Origin: Aquimarina macrocephali JAMB N27
Lineage (GTDB): Bacteria > Bacteroidota > Bacteroidia > Flavobacteriales > Flavobacteriaceae
DNA length: 64,000 bases
Direction: 5' to 3'
Assembly (NCBI RefSeq): GCF_000520995.1
Contig: NZ_JACA01000012.1
Location: 62,001 to 126,000 of the forward strand
Shown piece after piece: positions 52,474 through 61,292 of the stretch. A model generated the notes under the pieces. That model worked only from the letters and a program-made list of their open reading frames with translations. It was not told where the DNA came from and made no database searches. Numbering within the stretch: position 1 is the first letter of the stretch; each line of letters starts with the position of its first letter. A program made the position numbers and the translations under genes.

Positions 52474-55047
52474 ATGAAGAAAATTCTGTTACTGTTACTT
52501 TTTTGCACATGCTCTTTACAGGCACAAATTACTAAAGACTACCAAAAAACGCCTTTACAACAGGTACTTAACGAACTATCAGAATCATATGATCTCATTT
52601 TTTCATTCAGTAATGAAACTGTAAAAAACAAGATCATTACATTGGCTATTAACAATACTCCGTTGGACGAGATTTTGACTACTTTAAAAACATTAACTAA
52701 TCTTAATTTTAAAAAAATATCAGATAGACAGGTGATTGTTAGTGCTCCCAACAATAAAGTTGAAGTCTGTGGGTATCTTTTTGATGAAACTACCAACGAA
52801 CCTCTCTCCTACGCATCAATAAGTATTGAAAGTACTAAAACAGGAACTATCGCCAATGATGATGGTTTTTTTCAATTAGGTAGTGTCGATAAGAACACAT
52901 TAATCACAATACAGTATGTTGGTTATAAAGACAAAGTGATGGAGGCATCTTCTTTTAAAGCCTCAAATTGTCCCAGAATCCCGCTTTTTATCGAAAGCAC
53001 CTCTTTGGCAGAAGTACTTATTGTAGAATATATCACTACCGGAATTGACAAAAACATTGACGGCTCATTTCGAATTTCGAATGAAGAACTTGGTATTCTT
53101 CCAGGTCAAAGCGAACCAGATATTTTACAAAGCATTCAACTAATTCCCGGGATAAACAGCCCCGATGAAACTGCAACGGGAATACAGATTCGAGGAGGAT
53201 CACCAGATCAAAACCTGGTACTTTGGGATGATATAAAAATGTATAATACTGGTCATTTCTTTGGAATGTTTTCTGCTTTTAATCCTAATGTAGTTAAAAG
53301 TGCCAAAATTTTTAAAGGAGGTGCTGATCCAAGGTATGGAGATCGGGTATCGGGTGTTATTGATATTTCTAGTGATAAGAAAGTGCCTAAAAAATTTAAT
53401 GGTGGTGTTGGAGTCAATGGGACTCATGCAGATGTTTTTACGAAAATTCCTGTGGCAAAAACTGTAGGTTTGGTGCTTTCCGGAAGACGATCTTATACCG
53501 ATATTTTTGAAACTCCTACCTATAAAGCTCTTTCTGAAAAAGTGTTTCAAAATACCAAAATAGTTGAGAACCCCAATCAAACACCTGTTACAGGTGAAGA
53601 AGAAGAGGATGACGACGACGACGAAGAGCGCGAAGAAGCCATTGCCGAAAATAATTTTTTCTTCTATGATGCCAGTGCTAAACTAATTATTGATGCTTCA
53701 GAAAATGACAAAATTCTAGCGAGTACGATTTATACCAACAATGATCTTGCTTTCGAAATCAATGATGATGAAGATTTAATTACCGACGATCTTGAGATCC
53801 AAAATAAAGGAGTTAGCTTTTCCTGGAAAGGCACTAAACTAGATCATTTTCATCATAGCTTAAAAGCATATTATTCTAAGTATGATTCTGATTATTTGTT
53901 CACCGAAAGACAAGAATTACAAATAGAAAAACAATCGATTAGAAAGAATACCGTAGAAGATGTTGGATTAGATCTGAATATCACTTATGATCTTGATACC
54001 AAAAATTCGTTCATGCTGGGATACCAATTTTCTAATAGTGAAGTATTTTACACAATCACAAGAGAAGCTGAATTTGAAACGCCAATAAACGAGTCAGACA
54101 AGGTAAAAAACAATGCAAATACCATATATGTAAACTATAAATTTTTACCAAAAAATAAGAGTTTCTTCAATTTTGGAATAAGAACATCTCATTATTCGAT
54201 AGTCAATCAATTGTATATTGAACCCAGAGTAAATATTGAGTATCCCATTACTAATCTATTAAGAATAAAGGCAACAGGAGAACTTAGATATCAACCAATA
54301 AGTCAATTAATAGAATTTGAAGATACCCAGCTTCGCCTAGAAAATAATTTATGGATACATGCCAATGAAGAAGTTCCTGTATTAAAAAGCACTCAGTATT
54401 CTACAGGGTTATTATTCTCTAAAAAAGGATGGAATTTTGAGATTGACGGCTATTATAAAAATATCAATGGATTAACATCGGTCACCAATGGATTTAATAC
54501 AATCAATAATGATTTATCTACTGGTGAAAGTATAATTTATGGAGTAGATGTATTATTAAAAAAGAAATTCAAAAATTTTAGAACCTGGATGGGATATACT
54601 TTTAACGATATTAAATATACTTTTCCTGAAATACAAGAAGCTTCTTTCCGCGGGAATAACGATATCACTCATAATTTTAGAATTTCTAATACATATGAAA
54701 TCAATGATTGGGAATTTTCTTTAGGTTGGTTATGGCGATCAGGAGCTCCTTTTACCGATGCTGATCTTGTAAATGATGAGATCGAATACGGTGCTGCCAA
54801 TGCAAAGCGTTTACCAGAATATCATAGATTAGACATTTCTGCTATTTATCGATTTGATTTCAATAAAACTGGTAACTGGAGAGGACAAATAGGTGCATCA
54901 ATACAAAACATATATAATAGACAAGTACCTATATCTATAAGTTATAGGGTTGATGATAATGCTACTACTGGAGAAATAGAATTAGATAAGTTGCAGCAAG
55001 AATCATTGGGAATTACTCCTAATGTAGTTTTACGATTATATTTTTAA
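52474..55047 (+). CDS. TonB-dependent outer-membrane receptor with STN signalling domain
   Basis: The 857-residue protein has a signal peptide, an STN domain (about 20-80; TPLQQVLNELSESYDLIFSF) typical of receptors that signal through FecR, a carboxypeptidase-like regulatory domain (about 95-175), a plug (SIQLIPGINSPDETATGIQI, RGGSPDQNLVLWDDIKMYN) and a TonB barrel ending VVLRLYF. A run of acidic residues (EEEEDDDDDDEEREEA) lies at about 375-392 in an extracellular or loop region. The ligand is unknown. It ends with a 4-bp overlap with the toxin gene stop. Confidence 0.92.
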   Translation: MKKILLLLLFCTCSLQAQITKDYQKTPLQQVLNELSESYDLIFSFSNETVKNKIITLAINNTPLDEILTTLKTLTNLNFKKISDRQVIVSAPNNKVEVCGYLFDETTNEPLSYASISIESTKTGTIANDDGFFQLGSVDKNTLITIQYVGYKDKVMEASSFKASNCPRIPLFIESTSLAEVLIVEYITTGIDKNIDGSFRISNEELGILPGQSEPDILQSIQLIPGINSPDETATGIQIRGGSPDQNLVLWDDIKMYNTGHFFGMFSAFNPNVVKSAKIFKGGADPRYGDRVSGVIDISSDKKVPKKFNGGVGVNGTHADVFTKIPVAKTVGLVLSGRRSYTDIFETPTYKALSEKVFQNTKIVENPNQTPVTGEEEEDDDDDEEREEAIAENNFFFYDASAKLIIDASENDKILASTIYTNNDLAFEINDDEDLITDDLEIQNKGVSFSWKGTKLDHFHHSLKAYYSKYDSDYLFTERQELQIEKQSIRKNTVEDVGLDLNITYDLDTKNSFMLGYQFSNSEVFYTITREAEFETPINESDKVKNNANTIYVNYKFLPKNKSFFNFGIRTSHYSIVNQLYIEPRVNIEYPITNLLRIKATGELRYQPISQLIEFEDTQLRLENNLWIHANEEVPVLKSTQYSTGLLFSKKGWNFEIDGYYKNINGLTSVTNGFNTINNDLSTGESIIYGVDVLLKKKFKNFRTWMGYTFNDIKYTFPEIQEASFRGNNDITHNFRISNTYEINDWEFSLGWLWRSGAPFTDADLVNDEIEYGAANAKRLPEYHRLDISAIYRFDFNKTGNWRGQIGASIQNIYNRQVPISISYRVDDNATTGEIELDKLQQESLGITPNVVLRLYF

Positions 55048-55319
55048 GTGTTTTTAATGGCTTGCAGCACTTCATCCCGATGTAATAATCGCATCAATGT
55101 TATTTCCTGCTCTGATGTTATGATTCCTACCAAATAATAAAACCCTATACCCATTTTATAAGCCTTATTATTGCCACTTATTTTTCTGAAATGAGGTACA
55201 TCATTTACATTTTTGGCTGTTTTTAATGATTTCAGGACATGTTTCACCTTATCCTGTAACGAAAGATCTTTAACTTTTTTAAGGTCTATAGAAAATTGAG
55301 AAGAGGTTTTTAACACCAT
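55044..55319 (-). CDS. RelE/HigB-like toxin of a type II toxin-antitoxin pair
   Basis: I use the ATG at 55319 (91 residues), 4 bp after the antitoxin stop; a start 10 codons earlier would overlap the antitoxin. The protein (FSIDLKKVKDLSLQDKVKHV, then FRKISGNNKAYKMGIGFYYL and VGIITSEQEITLMRLLHRDE) has the compact RelE/ParE-like fold pattern, probably an mRNA-cleaving or gyrase-poisoning toxin. Exact catalytic residues are not certain. It is convergent with the TonB receptor gene, sharing 4 bases. Confidence 0.68.
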   Translation of the reverse strand: MVLKTSSQFSIDLKKVKDLSLQDKVKHVLKSLKTAKNVNDVPHFRKISGNNKAYKMGIGFYYLVGIITSEQEITLMRLLHRDEVLQAIKNT

Positions 55320-55323
55320 GTTA

Positions 55324-55566
55324 CTAGGGTTTAAATAATTCTTCTTCACTTACTGTAGATTGGGCATTAGCTTGTTGCATTAAAAGTAATAATCCCAAAT
55401 CCTCTTTTTGCTCTAAAGACATTACAGCCATCTGTTCTTTTTGCTTTTGTTTGATATACCATACAATAGCTTTTTCCATAGTCTTTTTTACGCTAGAACC
55501 CTCTATTGCCGCTATTAACTTAAGCTTAGGGATTATTTTATCATCAATATCTATTATTTTTCTCAT
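55324..55566 (-). CDS. Antitoxin of the type II pair (ribbon-helix-helix-like)
   Basis: The 80-residue protein starts MRKIIDIDDKIIPKLKLIAA, a short beta strand then a basic helix as in ribbon-helix-helix repressors, with a helical, partly acidic C-terminus (QKEDLGLLLLMQQ ... VSEEELFKP) that should neutralise the toxin. It lies upstream of the toxin gene. An 18-bp palindrome just upstream is the likely autoregulatory site. Confidence 0.65.
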   Translation of the reverse strand: MRKIIDIDDKIIPKLKLIAAIEGSSVKKTMEKAIVWYIKQKQKEQMAVMSLEQKEDLGLLLLMQQANAQSTVSEEELFKP

Positions 55567-55571
55567 TTTAT

Positions 55572-55589
55572 ATATTATATATATAATAT
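55572..55589. promoter_or_regulatory. 18-bp palindrome upstream of the antitoxin gene
   Basis: ATATTATATATATAATAT is a perfect palindrome centred 15 bp from the antitoxin ATG, inside an all-A/T stretch. It could be the operator for autorepression, although its low complexity means it could also be chance. Confidence 0.4.
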
Positions 55590-55675
55590 GCTAAATATAT
55601 ATAATAAAAATTAAAATGACAAAGTGTACTTATACACAGAAAGAATTATATTTGAGATTCAATAACTATTCATTA

Positions 55676-56185
55676 ATGAATTACATCGATATTATTTTAG
55701 GAATTCTTTTGTTATGGGGGCTAATAAAAGGATTTAGTAAGGGATTATTTTCCTCACTAGCCTCTCTTGTTGCTCTTATCGTTGGTATATACATTGCTGT
55801 TCATTTTTCTCATATTGCAGGAGGATATTTAGAACAATATGTAAATTGGGAAGAAGGAGCTATGAAATTGGTAGCTTTTGCAGTAACTTTTATTGTCGTG
55901 GTTATCCTTGTTTCTTTGGCAGGTAAAATTCTTACCAAAATAGCGGATTACGCTGCGCTAGGCATTTTAAATAAAATCTTAGGTGGTGTTTTTGGAGTGC
56001 TGAAAATGGCGTTTATTGCCAGTGTCATTATTATTTTTGTCGATGCTATAAATAGAAATATTACTATTCTTAAGGAAGAAACACTTAACTCTTCTGTGTT
56101 ATATACTCCTGTTCGGAAGTTAGCACCAATGATATTGCCTAGTATTCTAAAAGAAGAAGATTCTAAAAAGGATATCCAAATTTAA
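55676..56185 (+). CDS. CvpA-family membrane protein
   Basis: The ATG at 55676 gives 169 residues; the frame before it has no conserved content. It has four hydrophobic helices (MNYIDIILGILLLWGLIKGF; GLFSSLASLVALIVGIYIA; LVAFAVTFIVVVILVSLAG; VFGVLKMAFIASVIIIFVD) and the family GFSKGLFSSLASLVALIVG pattern. CvpA proteins are linked to envelope integrity and colicin V export. It is followed after 19 bp by a fatty-acid hydroxylase gene. Confidence 0.85.
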   Translation: MNYIDIILGILLLWGLIKGFSKGLFSSLASLVALIVGIYIAVHFSHIAGGYLEQYVNWEEGAMKLVAFAVTFIVVVILVSLAGKILTKIADYAALGILNKILGGVFGVLKMAFIASVIIIFVDAINRNITILKEETLNSSVLYTPVRKLAPMILPSILKEEDSKKDIQI

Positions 56186-56204
56186 AAAATATAACAGAAC
56201 AAAA

Positions 56205-57341
56205 ATGACTAGAAATAAACGACTTACAATAGGAGAAGGGAAAATTAGTGGCTACCTATCTATTTTTTTGGCTATTGTATGCTTTGGAACAACAATATGT
56301 GCTTATTTTCCAGAATACCTAACCACTAGTGATTTTAGAGCTCTATACAAACCAAATTATGTTAGATGGGCTCTTTTAGGAATTCTAGCGTTATCGTTTG
56401 TATTTGCATTAACAAGCTTTATTTTGAGCAAAAAAACAAAACTTGGTTTCTTTGCTGTTTTAATCATTGCCACAACAATTTTACTAGGTACTGGTATACC
56501 AGAATATCAAGAAATTGATTCTAAGTCGATTACAATTGGATTGGACTGGCTTCTATTAGACATTCTTATCTCTGCTTTTATCTTTATTCCCATCGAACTA
56601 TTCTTACCTAAAAGGCTTGAACAGACAAAATTTCATGAAGAATGGAAAACAGATTTAGTCTATTTTATTATTGGTCATTTGCTTATTCAGGTAACTGGGG
56701 TTCTTGTACAACTACCTTCTGTTATTGCTTTCTCTGGCATTGGTTTAAGTGGGCTCCACGAATGGACTCAAGGAATTTGGTTTTTACCTCAATTATTCCT
56801 TGCATTGCTTGTCTCTGATCTATTTCAATGGACAGGACATTATTTTTTTCACAAACTTCCCTTCCTATGGCGTTTCCATGCAGTACATCATTCTACAAAA
56901 GATATTGATTGGTTAGCTGGTTCTAGAACTCATTTTCTTGATTTAATTGTTGTTCGTGCCATTTCATTTTTACCAATTTATGTCTTTGGATTCAGTATAT
57001 CTGTTTTCACTACCTATATTGTAATTGTTTCGATTCAAGCCGTACTCGCTCATTCAAATACACGAATTAACTTTGGCTTTTTACGTTATGTCTTTGTAAC
57101 GCCTCAATACCATCATTGGCATCACTCTGATGACCCCAAGGCCTATGACAAGAACTTTGCTATTCATTTCCCATTTATTGATATGATCTTTGGGACATAT
57201 TATCCAATGGGGAAAACATGGCCAGAAAGCACTGGACTTGGTGATGTGAAATTCCCTAAAGGTTTTATTAGACAATTTATCTTCCCGTTCATTAAAGATC
57301 CTGCAAATAGTAATGAAATTGAAAACCCTAGTGAACGATAG
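56205..57341 (+). CDS. Sterol desaturase / fatty-acid hydroxylase family membrane enzyme
   Basis: The 378-residue protein has several transmembrane helices and the clustered histidines of the family: GHYFFHKL, HAVHHSTKD and YHHWHHSDDP. These histidines bind a di-iron centre used to hydroxylate or desaturate lipids. It starts 19 bp after the CvpA gene, so the two share a transcript. The N-terminal ~140 residues carry extra helices beyond the core. The lipid substrate is unknown. Confidence 0.87.
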   Translation: MTRNKRLTIGEGKISGYLSIFLAIVCFGTTICAYFPEYLTTSDFRALYKPNYVRWALLGILALSFVFALTSFILSKKTKLGFFAVLIIATTILLGTGIPEYQEIDSKSITIGLDWLLLDILISAFIFIPIELFLPKRLEQTKFHEEWKTDLVYFIIGHLLIQVTGVLVQLPSVIAFSGIGLSGLHEWTQGIWFLPQLFLALLVSDLFQWTGHYFFHKLPFLWRFHAVHHSTKDIDWLAGSRTHFLDLIVVRAISFLPIYVFGFSISVFTTYIVIVSIQAVLAHSNTRINFGFLRYVFVTPQYHHWHHSDDPKAYDKNFAIHFPFIDMIFGTYYPMGKTWPESTGLGDVKFPKGFIRQFIFPFIKDPANSNEIENPSER

Positions 57342-57348
57342 ATATTTA

Positions 57349-57390
57349 CTGCTCTGCAAAATATTCTAAATTTACAGAGCAGATTTTGTT
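57349..57390. terminator. Bidirectional intrinsic terminator
   Basis: CTGCTCTG (57349-57356) and CAGAGCAG (57375-57382) pair perfectly, extended by A and T tracts around an 18-nt loop. It separates the convergent hydroxylase and SulP genes. Confidence 0.8.
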
Positions 57391-57402
57391 GTTTATGTAT
57401 TA

Positions 57403-59271
57403 TTACGAGCTTACAGTATCTTCTACAATACCTCCCAAATAGGCGATACAGGAATCAAAGTCTTCAAACACACAGTTTTCTGGTATTAAATCCGGAATAA
57501 TATCAATATTCTTTGCCAGATACAAAGGTTGTTTTTGGATACCCACTATATGCGTATGAACGCCTTTTTGTTCAAGACCCAAAATAATCTCTTCTAGTGT
57601 ATATAATCCCGACTGGTCCATATAAGGTACTCTATCCATTCTCAAAATAACATGAGTGGCAGATTCGGGTATTTGGTTGGCTAGCTGTTGTAATTCGCTT
57701 GTAAATCCGAAAAATACTGGACCATTAAGATGTTTGATAAATATCTCTTCTTTAAGCTCTTTTGGAAAATTAATTTCATCTTTCCAGAGTTTTTCTCCAT
57801 TATTATTACGTTCTAATCCATCTAATGATTCTACTTTGGATTCACTTGCGGTAACATCTCCCATCTTCTTCATAAAAATCAGAGATGCAATTACTAAACC
57901 TATACCAACAGCAAATACCAGATTCCAAAATACAGATAAAACCAAAACAATAATCATGATTGCAACTTCTATCTTAGGTATATGAGGTATCGCTTTTAAT
58001 CCTTTATAATCCATTACTCCTATACCTACGGTAATTAAAATCCCTGCTAAAACAGCTGCAGGAATCTGAGAAGCCACAGGCCCTAGAGCTAACAGTATAA
58101 TTAATAGCATAATTCCGGCAATCATTCCTGATAATCTAGTTTTACCACCAGCATTAATATTAACTACGGTTCTGATCGTAGCTCCTGCTCCCGGAATACC
58201 TCCAAATATTGCAGCAATACTATTTCCTATCCCTTGCCCAACTAATTCTTTATTAGGTTTATGTTTGGTCTTGGTCATATTATCTGCCACAACCGATGTT
58301 AACAGCGAATCAATAGCTCCTAAAAATGCCAAAGATAATGCCGTAAAAATATAAGGGGTTATTGTGCCTAAACTAAAGCTTGAAAACATGGATAAATTCG
58401 GTACCGGAAAACCGCTTGGTATTTCTTCAATTGGTCTATAGTTTAAACCAAAACCATAGGCTACTCCAGAGACCAGAGCCAAAGCAACTAATGTACTAGG
58501 GATGGCAGTTGTGATTCTTTTAAAACCATAAATAATGATTATGGTTATTAAACACAGTATAAGTTCTAAATAGTTGATATTAGATAATGCATTTGGTAAA
58601 CTTTTAATCGCTCCTATTACACCCGAAGCGTCATTTCCTGCCAGAGTAACGGCTTCAAGATTTATTTCTTCATTAGAAATGGTTTCTGCTCTTTTTATAG
58701 TTTCCTTAAAATCCTCTAGTACCAAAATCCCCTCTCCTGCTTCTTCTTTCAAGATCTTATCCAAAATAACTTCTTCTGCTTCAGGTTTAAATGTATTTAC
58801 AAATTCGGTATCTTCTTTTGGATAATATCCCAGCGCCGGTAAAAACTGGGTGATTAGAATCATCACACCAATTGCTGTCATAAATCCGGATACAACGGGA
58901 TAAGGAATATATCTGATATATTTTCCTATTCCTATAACTCCCAAACCAATCTGCATTAAACCAGAAAGCAAGAATACTGTTAAAATAGCCGGTAAAGCCT
59001 TTTCTACATCTCCATCATTAGCACCTATTATTCCTGCAATTACCAGCATACTTACAGCTGTCATTGGTGCTGTAGGGCCAGAAATCTGAGTATTTGTCCC
59101 TCCGAATAGTGCTGCAAAAAAACTAATAAAAATTGCTCCATACAATCCCGCACTTGGGCCTAATCCCGAAGATACTCCAAATGCTAATGCCAGAGGAAGT
59201 GCTACAATACCTGCCGTTAATCCTCCGAATGCATCTCCTTTTACATTACTAAATAAATCTTTAAACTTCAT
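57403..59271 (-). CDS. SulP-family anion transporter with STAS domain
   Basis: The 622-residue protein has the SulP transporter core (SGPTAPMTAVSMLV, FGGIPGAGATIRTVVNINAG) with many helices, a ~90-residue insertion around 150-230, and a C-terminal STAS domain (VILRMDRVPYMDQSGLYTLE). A beta-carbonic anhydrase gene lies 35 bp upstream on the same strand. SulP proteins encoded beside carbonic anhydrase are commonly bicarbonate transporters, so bicarbonate import is more likely than sulfate. That is inference from context. Confidence 0.87.
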   Translation of the reverse strand: MKFKDLFSNVKGDAFGGLTAGIVALPLALAFGVSSGLGPSAGLYGAIFISFFAALFGGTNTQISGPTAPMTAVSMLVIAGIIGANDGDVEKALPAILTVFLLSGLMQIGLGVIGIGKYIRYIPYPVVSGFMTAIGVMILITQFLPALGYYPKEDTEFVNTFKPEAEEVILDKILKEEAGEGILVLEDFKETIKRAETISNEEINLEAVTLAGNDASGVIGAIKSLPNALSNINYLELILCLITIIIIYGFKRITTAIPSTLVALALVSGVAYGFGLNYRPIEEIPSGFPVPNLSMFSSFSLGTITPYIFTALSLAFLGAIDSLLTSVVADNMTKTKHKPNKELVGQGIGNSIAAIFGGIPGAGATIRTVVNINAGGKTRLSGMIAGIMLLIILLALGPVASQIPAAVLAGILITVGIGVMDYKGLKAIPHIPKIEVAIMIIVLVLSVFWNLVFAVGIGLVIASLIFMKKMGDVTASESKVESLDGLERNNNGEKLWKDEINFPKELKEEIFIKHLNGPVFFGFTSELQQLANQIPESATHVILRMDRVPYMDQSGLYTLEEIILGLEQKGVHTHIVGIQKQPLYLAKNIDIIPDLIPENCVFEDFDSCIAYLGGIVEDTVSS

Positions 59272-59306
59272 ATTTCTTTTATTAATCGATAAAAATTAAT
59301 TCTATC

Positions 59307-59936
59307 TTATCCGTAAAACTCAATCTTTCCAGAATCAACATGGTACATAGCTCCTATGATCTGAATATCTCCACTGGCCTCTAATTCTTTCAAAACCTCA
59401 CTCCCATTTCTCATATTCTCTATGGTTAACATCACATTTTGTTTAGAAACATTATTTACAAATTCGATATTTCCAGAGTTTCTAAGGGATTCCTCTTTTG
59501 GTTCTTTCACAGCTTCTACAGCAGGTTTGATTTTACTTAATAAACCTGTAATATTACCCAATTTGACATCATCACAAGCTCCTTTTACTGCTCCGCAACT
59601 TGTATGACCCAAAACTACCACTAGTTTAGATCCTGCTACTTTACAAGCATACTCTATACTTCCCAAAATATCTTCATTTACAAAGTTACCTGCTACTCGT
59701 GCACTAAAAAGATCACCTATACCTTGATCAAAAACAATCTCTACAGGAACTCTTGAATCTATACAACTAAGAACTGCTGCAAAAGGATATTGACCTCCTT
59801 TAGTATCCTTAACTTGATCTAATAAATTTCTATCTGCTCTTAAGCTTTTCAAAAAGCGTTGGTTGCCTTCTTCTAGATATGTTAATGACATTTGCGGTGT
59901 CATTTCTGATTGTGTTTCTTTAGTTTGTGTTTTCAT
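59307..59936 (-). CDS. Beta-class carbonic anhydrase
   Basis: The 209-residue protein shows the beta-carbonic anhydrase zinc ligands: Cys in LSCIDSRVPVEIVFDQGIGD (with Asp-Arg of the active site), His and Cys in VVLGHTSCGAVKGACDDV. It interconverts CO2 and bicarbonate. The N-terminal extension of about 25 residues is not a signal peptide, so it is cytoplasmic or loosely membrane bound. It precedes the SulP gene in one transcript. Confidence 0.93.
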   Translation of the reverse strand: MKTQTKETQSEMTPQMSLTYLEEGNQRFLKSLRADRNLLDQVKDTKGGQYPFAAVLSCIDSRVPVEIVFDQGIGDLFSARVAGNFVNEDILGSIEYACKVAGSKLVVVLGHTSCGAVKGACDDVKLGNITGLLSKIKPAVEAVKEPKEESLRNSGNIEFVNNVSKQNVMLTIENMRNGSEVLKELEASGDIQIIGAMYHVDSGKIEFYG

Positions 59937-60130
59937 ATTTTTTTTTTAAAAATCTGCATTATCACAGTATCTATTAGAGATAGAATTTAGCGGCTATCCA
60001 TTAAAAGGAATTCAATAACCTATGTGTCTTTAGGTTTTGAAAAACTATATATCCAATTTGTTTATTATTTCACCTACTATATATAATACCTATTCAGAAT
60101 GGTTAAAAGGTATCTTAATCGTTTACTTGT

Positions 60131-60457
60131 TTATACGATTTCAGGTGGTGGAGTAGTATATTCTAAAAATACAGGAGAATTCTGAATATAAAATTCTGGG
60201 TAACGTTTAATACTCAGATTCGATACAGAAGTTACCTCATCCATAAAGTATTGAGAAATTTTATCGTTCTCTTTAAAATCTTCTTTTTCAGAATTTTCTT
60301 TTTCTACCGGATCAGAGTTTTCTTCGGTATCTTCAATATTAAATACAATTTCACTTTTACTTCCTTCATATAAATGCATTAACTCAATACCATAATCGGC
60401 TAGATTCAGAAAAAATCCGAATACTATCAATAATCTGGTTATTTGAAGTTTAATCAT
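60131..60457 (-). CDS. Small protein with N-terminal hydrophobic segment, unknown
   Basis: The ATG at 60457 gives 108 residues; GTG at 60460 precedes it. A hydrophobic stretch (ITRLLIVFGFFLNLADYGIE) acts as signal or anchor, then a Glu/Asp/Asn/Lys-rich spacer, and a Tyr/Pro-rich C-terminus. No family is recognised. It stands alone between carbonic anhydrase and batE. Confidence 0.55.
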   Translation of the reverse strand: MIKLQITRLLIVFGFFLNLADYGIELMHLYEGSKSEIVFNIEDTEENSDPVEKENSEKEDFKENDKISQYFMDEVTSVSNLSIKRYPEFYIQNSPVFLEYTTPPPEIV

Positions 60458-60538
60458 CACTATAAAGCAATTTTAAAAAGCAAAAATAACAGTATTGCTT
60501 CCAAATGTTGTTAATGTATTGCAAATTTTATTAACCAA

Positions 60539-61288
60539 TCACAACTCTCTTAAATCGGTTTTAGGAATCCAGCCAATTTTACCATCAGCAAGTTTAATTT
60601 TTTTCCAATCATTTACTGTTTCTGTCACCAGCACTTTAGTTCCTTCATGAAGTTCAAAAACTTCTTCACTTCTAAGGTTTGGTTCACTTTTTATGGTTGT
60701 TTCCTGAGCAAAAATGATTGCAAACTGGTTATTTTTAATATAATTATATTGTGAGAAAGCAAAGAATACACCAAATAATCCAAAAATTAGTATCGCCCAC
60801 GACCCCACAAAGAATATTCTCTTTTTTAAAGAACTATGTGCTGTATAATACAGAATAAACAGGAGAACAAATATAATGATACAGATCACCGAAAACCATG
60901 CCCAACTATCAAAAGCCAGCATATTAGTAAACTTCTTAAACGTTCTCGAAATAAAACCATCTGGGATTACATCTATTGCGTCTATTGTAGCCTTCTGTGC
61001 AAAAGCCAGATTGTTTTTAATATCTTCATCATTAGGTGATAATGCTAATGCTTTTTCATAATAAAAAATACTAGGTCCAATGTTACTTAATTTATAGTTT
61101 GCATTGCCAAGATTATAGTATAGCGAAGCTGATTCCTGACCAGCATCCAAAATCGATTTATACGCATCTATAGCTTCCTGGTAATTTTCTTGATTATATA
61201 GCGAATTTCCTCTCTGAAATGCTTCTTTATCCTGAGAGAAACCTAATGTTATACTTAAAAAAATAAGTGCTTCAACTATTCTTTTCAT
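60539..61288 (-). CDS. batE: BatE: TPR protein with membrane helices and SH3-like tail
   Basis: The 249-residue protein has a signal peptide, two TPR units (QRGNSLYNQENYQEAIDAYK; SLYYNLGNANYKLSNIGPSI), two membrane helices (about 133-152 and 160-178) and a C-terminal SH3-like domain (TIKSEPNLRSEEVFELHEGT, WKKIKLADGKIGWIP). This is the BatE layout of Bacteroidetes aerotolerance operons. It starts 4 bp after batD. Confidence 0.88.
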   Translation of the reverse strand: MKRIVEALIFLSITLGFSQDKEAFQRGNSLYNQENYQEAIDAYKSILDAGQESASLYYNLGNANYKLSNIGPSIFYYEKALALSPNDEDIKNNLAFAQKATIDAIDVIPDGFISRTFKKFTNMLAFDSWAWFSVICIIIFVLLFILYYTAHSSLKKRIFFVGSWAILIFGLFGVFFAFSQYNYIKNNQFAIIFAQETTIKSEPNLRSEEVFELHEGTKVLVTETVNDWKKIKLADGKIGWIPKTDLREL

Positions 61289-61292
61289 ACAT

